Positions 1 to 5,143 of a DNA stretch of 5,945 nucleotides are shown here, piece after piece (the stretch's first letter is position 1; every line of letters starts with the position of its first letter). The stretch comes from Alphaproteobacteria bacterium. Its GTDB lineage: Bacteria > Pseudomonadota > Alphaproteobacteria > Micavibrionales > UBA2020. A program made the position numbers and the translations under genes. The notes beneath the pieces were generated by a model, which searched no databases, was not told the origin of the DNA, and saw nothing but the letters and a program-made list of their open reading frames with translations. The DNA is taken from positions 1 to 5,945 of the forward strand of contig JAGXAX010000099.1 in assembly GCA_018971405.1 (NCBI GenBank), in the 5' to 3' direction.

Positions 1-386
1 ATTTTGCTTTCGGAATCTGTATGGATCTTTCCGTCCTTGGGGCGACATCTGCCGCGAACCGTGAACATCGTCGGCTTACCACTTAAATCAATGGAGAATT
101 TTTCCTCTATGGCATGGCGGAAGTCGTCGCCGTTCATCTCGTCGATCAGCCTTTTGAAAAGCGTGCCGTACTTTACCGTCGATAAAGGGAAGCTGCCGCC
201 CTTTTCCACGACCGGATACTCTTTCAATAAAATATCTTTCCACTCCGGCGTGATGAAGCCGGACGCAACAATATGCTCGTAAGGAGACGTTTCAAGCTTT
301 GCCGCGCGCACGACGTTAACGTCTATCGGCATGAATTCTTCCAGAGAGCCCGTACCGGATTCCGCTTTTATCTGCTCCGCCTGCAT
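1..386 (-). CDS. 2-oxoglutarate/Fe(II)-dependent oxygenase, N-terminal part (cut by left window edge)
   Basis: The minus strand is open from an ATG at 386 to the left edge (128 complete codons), so the C-terminal part is missing. The best clue is the segment TVRGRCRPKDGKIHTDSESK at residues 109-128. A conserved R-G-R-C stretch followed by H-T-D is typical of bacterial prolyl-4-hydroxylase-like 2OG-Fe(II) oxygenases. H122 and D124 would be the first two iron ligands of the HxD...H triad; the distal His and the 2-oxoglutarate-binding Arg would lie outside the window. Such enzymes hydroxylate proteins, sugars or small molecules in the cytoplasm using O2 and 2-oxoglutarate; the substrate cannot be told from here. 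I chose 386 because GGGAG sits seven bases upstream. An in-frame ATG at 449 would add 21 residues but has no ribosome binding site. Codons are GC-biased like the neighbouring genes. The family call is good, the exact role unknown. Confidence 0.75.
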   Translation of the reverse strand, partial: MQAEQIKAESGTGSLEEFMPIDVNVVRAAKLETSPYEHIVASGFITPEWKDILLKEYPVVEKGGSFPLSTVKYGTLFKRLIDEMNGDDFRHAIEEKFSIDLSGKPTMFTVRGRCRPKDGKIHTDSESK

Positions 387-524
387 GAAATTTCTCCCGT
401 AAACGACCGCGACAAAATTCACGTCAGGATGCGCCGCGGACGCGCGCATGTCAATTCAAAGTATTGATGAATTAAATCATTAATATACAATGAATTATAT
501 ATCGTCCTTAAAGCAATACGGCAG
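387..524. other. AT-rich intergenic gap upstream of the oxygenase gene
   Basis: This gap lies between the end of the 62-residue gene and the oxygenase start, both on the minus strand. Bases 451-520 are strikingly AT-rich compared with the GC-rich surroundings, which is common for a promoter. A perfect TATAAT reads on the minus strand at 499 to 494, but no good -35 hexamer lies 16 to 18 bases upstream of it. If used, it would give a leader of roughly 100 bases. I see no convincing terminator hairpin for the 62-residue gene here. Confidence 0.35.
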
Positions 525-713
525 TCAACAGGAAGCGATGATCTCGTAAACGATCTCGCCCTCGTTGTCCATCTTCCGCCGGAATTCTACGTCCGCGCCT
601 TCTTCCTCCAGCCAGACAGTGTCGATATAATCCCGCCCGGCTGACGGAGCGGTGAACACCGGATGGAGTTTTGCCTTCGCGGCTCCGTGGTTGTGATGCA
701 TGTCTTTCATCAT
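525..713 (-). CDS. Small hypothetical protein, 62 residues
   Basis: I do not recognise this protein. It is supported as a real gene by a strong Shine-Dalgarno (AAGGAGG ending five bases before the ATG at 713), by GC-biased third codon positions like its neighbours, and by its place in a gap that would otherwise be empty. A second ATG directly follows the first (710) and could also be used. The N-terminus is His-rich (H6, H7, H9, H17). The middle reads FTAPSAGRDYIDTVWLEEEG (residues 20-39), and the C-terminal half is strongly charged (EFRRKMDNEGE) and ends in Cys62. There is no signal peptide and no membrane segment, so a cytoplasmic protein is expected. It is divergent from hisS and reads in the same direction as the oxygenase, with a 138-base gap between them, so they need not be co-transcribed. 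The histidines could bind metal, but that is a guess. Confidence 0.65.
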   Translation of the reverse strand: MMKDMHHNHGAAKAKLHPVFTAPSAGRDYIDTVWLEEEGADVEFRRKMDNEGEIVYEIIASC

Positions 714-770
714 GACGTCCTCCTTCTTTCAGCTTGCCCCGTAAGGCTATTCCTTTCGCGGAAAAGCGGA

Positions 771-784
771 TTGACCGGGGTCAA
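771..784. promoter_or_regulatory. Inverted repeat in the divergent promoter region (possible operator)
   Basis: The bases TTGACCGGGGTCAA form perfect 6-base arms (TTGACC/GGTCAA) around a GG centre. The element lies about midway between the start of the 62-residue minus-strand gene and hisS, where a repressor or activator could affect both. TTGACC also resembles a -35 hexamer on either strand, but I find no good -10 hexamer at the right spacing, so its use as a promoter element is uncertain. Confidence 0.3.
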
Positions 785-805
785 GGCGCGGGAAAAATGA
801 TGTTT

Positions 806-838
806 ATTCACGGACGCCCGTGGGTTAATATGCACGGG
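806..838 (+). promoter_or_regulatory. Two competing hairpins in the hisS leader
   Basis: CACGG (809-813) can pair with CCGTG (818-822) around a four-base loop, and A-U and G-U pairs extend the stem out to 806-825. The same CCCGTG (817-822) can instead pair with CACGGG (833-838) around a ten-base loop. The two stems exclude each other and end 12 bases before the chosen hisS start. This arrangement could form a switch in the leader, but the stems are short and the transcription start is not known, so it may be chance. Confidence 0.25.
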
Positions 839-850
839 AATGGTGGGATA

Positions 851-2149
851 ATGTCCGAAACAAAAATTTACAAACCGAAGCAGATCAGCGGATTTCCCGA
901 ATGGCTGCCGGAATACCGCGCGGTCGAGCTTGGCTGGATGGACAAAATCCGGAGCGTGTTCGAGCGTTACGGATTCTGCAACATCGAGACGCCGAGCGTG
1001 GAGGAAGTGGACGCCCTGCTCGCCAAGGGCGGCGAGACGGAAAAGGAGATTTACACCCTGACGCGGCTGCAGGAAGACGCGCACGACAAAGACTCGCGCC
1101 TCGCCCTGCACTTCGACCTGACGGTGCCGATGGCGCGCTACGTGGCGCAGCGCTTCAACGACCTCGTGTTCCCGTTCAAGCGCTACCAGATCCAGAAATC
1201 ATGGCGCGGCGAGCGTCCGCAGAAGGGCCGGTTCCGCGAATTTTACCAGTGCGATATCGACGTCGTGAACGTCGACGGGCTGCCGCTGCATTTCGACGCC
1301 GAGCTGCCCGCCGTGATGTTCGAGGCCTATCAGGCGCTGGACATTCCGCCGGTGGAAATGCACATCAGCAACCGCAAGATCATCGTCGGTTATTTGCAGG
1401 GGCTGGGCGTGAAGGACATCGCCTTCGTCACGCGCGAGCTCGACAAGCTGGACAAGATCGGCGTCGAGAAGGTGACGAAAATCCTCACCGACCACCTCGG
1501 CGACGCCGCGCTGGCGGAAAAATGCCTTGCCGTCGTGCAGATCAAAAATGACTTCGCGGCGAAAACCCGCGCCCTCGGCGTGAAAAACGATTTGCTGGAA
1601 GAAGGGCTGCGCGAACTCGACTTCGTCATGGACAACCTGCAGCACCTGCCCAAAGGCTCCGTCATCGCCGACCTCGGCATCATCCGCGGGCTGGATTATT
1701 ACACCGGGACGGTGATCGAGGTGCGGTTCAAAGACAAGCCGCTCTCCATCGGCGGCGGCGGGCGCTACGACAACCTCGCGGGGTCGTTCATCAGCCAGAA
1801 GCTGCCGGGCATCGGCGTGTCCATCGGCCTGACGCGCCTCTTCGCCATGCTGCTCGACGAAGGCTACATCAAACCCGCCGCGAAATGCCCGACGCAGGTG
1901 CTGGTCGTCCTGCCGAGCGAGGAGCGCCGCACCGAAGCCGCCGCCGCCGCGCAGACCCTGCGGAGGCGCGGGTTCAACGTCGAACTTTTCCACAGCGACA
2001 CGAAAATCAAAAAGCAGCTGTCTTATGCTGAAAAAAAGGGAATCCCCTATGTCTGGTTTCCGCCGTTCGAGGACGGACAGCCGCATGAAGTCAAAAACAT
2101 GGCCGACGGGAAGCAGTCCGCTGCCGACCCGTCCGTCTGGAAAATCTGA
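851..2149 (+). CDS. hisS: Histidyl-tRNA synthetase (HisRS)
   Basis: HisRS attaches histidine to tRNA-His in the cytoplasm using ATP. The 432-residue protein has the full class II architecture: motif 1 near residues 42-51, the substrate-binding LHFDLTVP at 86-93, motif 2 around 109-137 (WRGERPQKGRFREFYQCDID), the histidine-specific signature RGLDYYTG at 279-286, GGGGRYDN at 301-308, and motif 3 GIGVSIGLTRL at 320-330 with its Arg329. A C-terminal anticodon-binding domain follows from about residue 347. The length fits bacterial HisRS. The motif 2 region reads like the eukaryotic and Bacteroidetes-type enzymes (REFYQCDID) rather than the usual bacterial form. The frame stays open upstream to 734, but family alignment favours the MSETKIYKPK start at 851, with GGTGGG just before it. 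The gene is divergent from the 62-residue gene, and a secreted-protein gene follows 12 bases downstream, probably in one transcript. Confidence 0.95.
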   Translation: MSETKIYKPKQISGFPEWLPEYRAVELGWMDKIRSVFERYGFCNIETPSVEEVDALLAKGGETEKEIYTLTRLQEDAHDKDSRLALHFDLTVPMARYVAQRFNDLVFPFKRYQIQKSWRGERPQKGRFREFYQCDIDVVNVDGLPLHFDAELPAVMFEAYQALDIPPVEMHISNRKIIVGYLQGLGVKDIAFVTRELDKLDKIGVEKVTKILTDHLGDAALAEKCLAVVQIKNDFAAKTRALGVKNDLLEEGLRELDFVMDNLQHLPKGSVIADLGIIRGLDYYTGTVIEVRFKDKPLSIGGGGRYDNLAGSFISQKLPGIGVSIGLTRLFAMLLDEGYIKPAAKCPTQVLVVLPSEERRTEAAAAAQTLRRRGFNVELFHSDTKIKKQLSYAEKKGIPYVWFPPFEDGQPHEVKNMADGKQSAADPSVWKI

Positions 2150-2161
2150 GGAGATGCCGTC

Positions 2162-2866
2162 ATGAAACGCCCTTTCGCCCTCCTGCTGTGCACGACGCTC
2201 CTCGCGGCGTCCGTTCCCGCTTCCGCCCACGCACAAGCGCAGACGGCAGCTCCGGCGCAACAAGCGCAGACGGCGGCTCCGGCGCAACAAGCGCAGACGG
2301 CGGCTCCGGCGCAACAGGCGCAGGCGGCGCCCAAAATCGAATATTACAATTACGCCAACGACGAATCCGAATACAGCGTCATGCTGCCGGAGGCCCCCAC
2401 GGTCAAGACCATCTGGGCGACGTCGCCGGAAACGAAAACCTACCTTTTGGGCAACCTGCCGGAGGACACGACGTTCCTCGGCGAAATCGGCACGTTCGAG
2501 CGCACCGACATGGACACGGAAGGAACGTTCATCGCACAGGTCATATTCCTGAAGGCGCCCCAGAGCTTTCTCGCGTCGCTGACGGAAGACAAGATCAAAA
2601 GCATCCTCGAAAGCACCTACGCGAACACCCAGTTCGCCGGCGAGAAGTTCCATTATTCCGCCTCTCCCGGCACGGGCGCGCTGAAATGGGCGACCTTGAG
2701 CGGTTTTACGATGGACGAGCGCCATCAGCCCGCCTTTTGCGTCACGCATTACCTGACGGGCCTGCACTCGATCTTCGTGGTCAGGGTGCAGTTCAACCTC
2801 ACCGACAAGCTGTACAACGAATATTATAACAAATTGTTAAGCAGCATCACCTACAGCCCGCCGTAA
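2162..2866 (+). CDS. Secreted hypothetical protein with Q/A/P-rich repeat
   Basis: I do not recognise this 234-residue protein as a named family. It starts with a clear signal peptide: MKRP, a hydrophobic core, then ASAHA followed by Q25. Cleavage after A24 (or A22) would release it to the periplasm. Cys10 is preceded by LLL and sits too early to be a lipobox, so a lipoprotein is unlikely. Residues 25-57 are three exact copies of QAQTAAPAQ plus a partial fourth, a likely flexible linker. Residues 58-234 look like a compact alpha/beta domain. Its opening (YSVMLPEAP) and end (VVRVQFNLTDKLYNEYYNKL, then SSITYSPP) resemble Mog1/PsbP-like single domains by eye; that is a weak inference. GAGGAG overlaps the hisS stop codon, eight bases before the ATG, so co-transcription with hisS is likely. 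The 3' end overlaps the 3' end of sufE by 20 bases, tail to tail. Confidence 0.85.
   Translation: MKRPFALLLCTTLLAASVPASAHAQAQTAAPAQQAQTAAPAQQAQTAAPAQQAQAAPKIEYYNYANDESEYSVMLPEAPTVKTIWATSPETKTYLLGNLPEDTTFLGEIGTFERTDMDTEGTFIAQVIFLKAPQSFLASLTEDKIKSILESTYANTQFAGEKFHYSASPGTGALKWATLSGFTMDERHQPAFCVTHYLTGLHSIFVVRVQFNLTDKLYNEYYNKLLSSITYSPP
2234..2329 (+). repeat. 27-bp tandem repeat, three full copies and one partial
   Basis: Units start at 2234, 2261 and 2288, and a 15-base partial copy starts at 2315. Units 2 and 3 are identical; unit 1 differs from them at one silent position (A at 2248, where the others have G). The partial copy has two A-to-G changes. Each unit encodes QAQTAAPAQ in frame, directly after the predicted signal peptide cleavage site. 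Such near-identity points to recent expansion by slippage, so copy number may vary between strains. Confidence 0.9.
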
Positions 2867-3251
2867 AGGCGCGGATGCGCTCCACCATGGAATAAAAGCC
2901 GTTGCGGCGGTTGGGCGTAAGGTAGCGGTCGAGCCCCATCCGGCCGAATATGGCGTCGATATCGACCGCGGCCGCCTCTTCCGGCGTCCTGCCCTGAAAA
3001 GCGGCGTATAAAACCGCCACCAGCCCTTTGGCAATCTGCGCGTCGCTGTCCGCCGTCAGGGAAAGGCGGCCGTTTTCATCCCATCCCAGCACCATCCATA
3101 TCTTGCTGATGCAGCCCTTGACCCGCGTTTCCTCGGTCTTCAGCCCCGCGTCCATTGGCGGCAGGGCCCGCCCGAGATCGATCAGGTAGGTATATTTATC
3201 CTCCCAATCGTCGAACAGGCCGAAGTTATCAACAATTTCCTCTATATTCAT
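2847..3251 (-). CDS. sufE: SufE family cysteine desulfurase sulfur acceptor
   Basis: SufE takes persulfide sulfur from the cysteine desulfurase SufS, stimulates it, and passes sulfur to the SufBCD scaffold in cytoplasmic iron-sulfur cluster assembly. The family is recognised from the opening IVDNFGLFDDWEDKYTYLID, the LGRALPPM segment, and RVKGC at residues 43-47, where C47 matches the acceptor Cys51 of E. coli SufE. The end (FGRMGLDRYLTPNRRNGFYS) is also typical. From the ATG at 3251 the protein is 134 residues, about the usual length. An in-frame ATG at 3269 would add MYERGN; I prefer 3251 because the SufE alignment starts there and because a plausible -10 hexamer would place the transcript start at about 3268. 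The ribosome binding site is weak for both. No other suf gene is visible in the window. The gene is divergent from clpX, and its end overlaps the secreted-protein gene. Confidence 0.92.
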   Translation of the reverse strand: MNIEEIVDNFGLFDDWEDKYTYLIDLGRALPPMDAGLKTEETRVKGCISKIWMVLGWDENGRLSLTADSDAQIAKGLVAVLYAAFQGRTPEEAAAVDIDAIFGRMGLDRYLTPNRRNGFYSMVERIRAFTAGCR

Positions 3252-3274
3252 ATTCCCACGTTCATACATTTTTA

Positions 3275-3302
3275 AGCATATCCTGTGCTAAAATAGGAAC
3301 AA
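3275..3302 (-). promoter_or_regulatory. Possible sufE promoter
   Basis: On the minus strand TTGTTC (3302 to 3297) and TATGCT (3280 to 3275) are separated by 16 bases. The -10 matches four of six consensus bases and the -35 is mediocre. Transcription would begin near 3268, leaving a short leader before the ATG at 3251. Confidence 0.3.
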
Positions 3303-3320
3303 TTGCAGCGGAAATCCACA

Positions 3321-3333
3321 CATGCGTTGCATG
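3321..3333. repeat. Short inverted repeat between sufE and clpX
   Basis: CATGCGTTGCATG has perfect 5-base arms around GTT. It lies between the predicted divergent promoters of sufE and clpX, where a regulator could bind. It is short enough to be chance, and I do not match it to a known regulator site. Confidence 0.3.
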
Positions 3334-3360
3334 GGGGGAAAATATTCCGTTCAAGAAATG

Positions 3361-3389
3361 TTGGCAATCTTTTCCGGCTGTTCTATTCT
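3361..3389 (+). promoter_or_regulatory. Probable clpX promoter
   Basis: TTGGCA (3361-3366) and TATTCT (3384-3389) are separated by exactly 17 bases, matching five and four of six sigma-70 consensus positions. The expected start near 3396 would give a leader of just under 40 bases, which includes the AGGA ribosome binding site at 3421-3424. Confidence 0.5.
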
Positions 3390-3433
3390 AAAAGCATGGG
3401 ACGAGGGATGCCGACCAAAAAGGAAAGAACGGG

Positions 3434-4789
3434 ATGAGCAAAACGACTTCAGGGGATACTAAAAACACACTTTACTGCTCCTTCTGCGGAAAGAGCCAGC
3501 ACGAGGTCAGGAAACTGATCGCCGGGCCGAACGTGTTCATCTGCAACGAATGCGTCGAGCTTTGCATGGACATCATCCAGGAAGAGGACAAGACGCAGCT
3601 CGTCAAGTCAGGCAAGGGCATCCCCACGCCGAAGGAGATCAAGAAGGTCCTCGACGATTACGTCATCGGCCAGACCCGCGCCAAGCGCGTGCTCTCCGTC
3701 GCCGTTCACAACCACTACAAGCGCATCGACGAAGGCCTGATGAAGGGCAGCGACGTCGAACTCTCCAAATCCAACATCCTGCTGCTGGGGCCGACAGGTT
3801 CGGGGAAAACCCTCCTCGCCCAGACTTTGGCGCGGATTCTCGACGTGCACTTCACCATGACCGACGCGACGACGCTGACCGAAGCCGGTTACGTCGGCGA
3901 AGACGTGGAAAACATCGTCCTGAAACTGCTGCAAGCCTGCGACTACAACATTGAACGTGCCCAAAGGGGCATTGTCTACATCGACGAAGTGGACAAGATC
4001 AGCCGCAAATCGGACAACCCCTCCATCACCCGCGACGTGTCGGGCGAAGGCGTACAGCAGGCCCTGCTGAAGCTGATGGAAGGCACGATGGCCTCCGTTC
4101 CGCCGCAGGGCGGCCGCAAGCACCCGCAGCAGGAATTCCTGCAAGTGGACACGACCAACATCCTCTTCATCTGCGGCGGCGCTTTCGCGGGGCTTGAAAA
4201 AGTCATCTCGCGCCGCTCGCGCAACACCTCGATCGGCTTCGGCGCCGAAGCCAAGGGGCCGGACGAGCGCCGCACCGGCGAAATCCTCAAGGAAGTGCAG
4301 CCGGAAGACCTGCTCAAATTCGGCCTGATTCCCGAATTCGTCGGCCGTCTGCCCGTCATCGCCACGCTCGACGACCTCAACGAGGAAATGTTGGTGCAAA
4401 TCCTCGTTGAACCGAAGAACGCGCTCACCAAGCAATACGCGCGCCTCTTCGACATCGAGGGCGTGAAGCTGACCTTTCAGCCGGACGCGCTGATCGAGAT
4501 CTCCAAGCTCGCCATCACCCGCAACACCGGCGCGCGCGGTCTGCGCTCCATTCTGGAGACCATCCTGCTCGACACGATGTTCGACCTCCCCGGCCTCGAA
4601 GGCGCGGAAGAAGTGGTCGTCAAGGCGGAAAACGTCATCAACAACACGCCGCCGATGATCATCTATTCCGACAAGAAAAAGGCCAAGGACAAAGAGGCCA
4701 AGGAAGCGCGGGAAAAAGAGGTCAAGGACGTCAAGGACGTAAAGGACGGCAAGAAAAAGAAAGATGAAGATCAGGTCGCCGCGTCCTGA
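3434..4789 (+). CDS. clpX: ATP-dependent Clp protease ATP-binding subunit ClpX
   Basis: ClpX is the hexameric AAA+ unfoldase that recognises tagged proteins and feeds them to ClpP in the cytoplasm. All expected parts are present: a C4 zinc-binding domain (C15, C18, C37, C40), Walker A GPTGSGKT at 119-126, the pore loop GYVG at 152-155, Walker B IVYIDE at 180-185, the RKH loop at 228-230, the ClpP-docking IGF loop at 267-269, GRLP around the Arg at 305, and sensor 2 GAR at 366-368. The intact IGF loop means it should partner ClpP, although no clpP is beside it. At 451 residues it is longer than the 424-residue E. coli protein because of a roughly 40-residue tail after Y411, very rich in Lys, Asp and Glu, with a VKD triplet repeated three times. 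AGGA nine bases before the ATG supports the start. It is divergent from sufE, and cutA follows after 38 bases. Confidence 0.98.
   Translation: MSKTTSGDTKNTLYCSFCGKSQHEVRKLIAGPNVFICNECVELCMDIIQEEDKTQLVKSGKGIPTPKEIKKVLDDYVIGQTRAKRVLSVAVHNHYKRIDEGLMKGSDVELSKSNILLLGPTGSGKTLLAQTLARILDVHFTMTDATTLTEAGYVGEDVENIVLKLLQACDYNIERAQRGIVYIDEVDKISRKSDNPSITRDVSGEGVQQALLKLMEGTMASVPPQGGRKHPQQEFLQVDTTNILFICGGAFAGLEKVISRRSRNTSIGFGAEAKGPDERRTGEILKEVQPEDLLKFGLIPEFVGRLPVIATLDDLNEEMLVQILVEPKNALTKQYARLFDIEGVKLTFQPDALIEISKLAITRNTGARGLRSILETILLDTMFDLPGLEGAEEVVVKAENVINNTPPMIIYSDKKKAKDKEAKEAREKEVKDVKDVKDGKKKKDEDQVAAS
4721..4747 (+). repeat. 9-bp tandem repeat in the clpX tail
   Basis: GTCAAGGAC occurs twice (4721-4729, 4730-4738), followed by GTAAAGGAC (4739-4747). 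The units encode VKD three times within the charged C-terminal tail of ClpX. This is likely slippage in a region under weak constraint. Confidence 0.8.
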
Positions 4790-4792
4790 GCA

Positions 4793-4821
4793 TTGACATA
4801 TTGGCGTGTTGCGGATAGTGT
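4793..4821 (+). promoter_or_regulatory. Candidate cutA promoter for a leaderless transcript
   Basis: A perfect TTGACA (4793-4798) is followed after 17 bases by TAGTGT (4816-4821), which keeps the conserved first, second and last -10 bases only. Transcription about seven bases past the -10 would begin at or next to the cutA ATG at 4828. GCGGA (4811-4815) and TCCGC (4822-4826) flank the -10 hexamer as an inverted repeat with a six-base loop. It has no T-run, so it is not an intrinsic terminator for clpX. Confidence 0.45.
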
Positions 4822-4827
4822 TCCGCC

Positions 4828-5142
4828 ATGTCTGCCGTGTTCATCTATGTGACCGTTCCTTCCGAGGCCGAAGCCGGAAAAATCGCTGCCGCGCTGGTCG
4901 AGCAGCGCCTTGTGGCCTGCGCGAACGCCATTCCGGGCATGAAGTCGATTTACCGTTGGCAGGGCAGGATCGCGCGGCGCGATGAAGCGGTGCTGATCCT
5001 CAAGACGCAGACGCACCTGTTCCCCGCTGTGGAAACCGCCGTCAGGGCCTTGCATCCCGACGAAACGCCCTGCATCGTCGCCTTGCCCGTCGAAAACGGC
5101 AACGCCGCGTATCTGAAATGGATAGAGACGGAAACCACCTGA
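4828..5142 (+). CDS. cutA: CutA1 family divalent-cation tolerance protein
   Basis: CutA1 proteins are small, very stable cytoplasmic trimers with a ferredoxin-like fold, originally linked to copper and other divalent-metal tolerance; their exact function is still debated. This 104-residue protein matches the family along its whole length: FIYVTVPSEAEAGKIAAALV at 5-24, VACAN at 29-33, YRWQG at 42-46, the LHPDETP segment at 75-81, and ALPVENGNAAYLKWI near the end. The family usually has a HPYE-type motif; here the Tyr is Asp78. The ATG is the natural family start but has no Shine-Dalgarno, which fits the leaderless transcript suggested by the upstream promoter; read-through from clpX is also possible. 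The stop is one base before the ABC-F start, so the two are almost certainly co-transcribed. Confidence 0.93.
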   Translation: MSAVFIYVTVPSEAEAGKIAAALVEQRLVACANAIPGMKSIYRWQGRIARRDEAVLILKTQTHLFPAVETAVRALHPDETPCIVALPVENGNAAYLKWIETETT

Positions 5143-5143
5143 C

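Noticed and set aside
4..282. Plus-strand open frame of 92 codons at the left edge
   Set aside because: It is antisense to the 2OG oxygenase, whose HxD signature makes the minus strand the coding one.
734..850. N-terminal extension of hisS to 734
   Set aside because: The extra 39 residues do not resemble HisRS, cover the palindrome and hairpins, and the family start fits 851.
1199..2767. Long minus-strand open frame of 522 codons across hisS and the secreted-protein gene
   Set aside because: It is antisense to two well-supported genes; high GC removes stops in this frame. The translation is Arg-rich and has no recognisable domain.
3155..3391. Plus-strand open frame of 78 codons running from sufE into the intergenic gap
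   Set aside because: It is antisense to the conserved start of SufE and covers the predicted promoters; the translation looks random.
3608..4435. Minus-strand open frame of 275 codons inside clpX
   Set aside because: It lies fully antisense to an unmistakable clpX and shows no family signature, so it is a codon-bias shadow.
4811..4826. GCGGA/TCCGC hairpin as a clpX terminator
   Set aside because: It has only five base pairs and is followed by GCC and the cutA ATG rather than a T-run.
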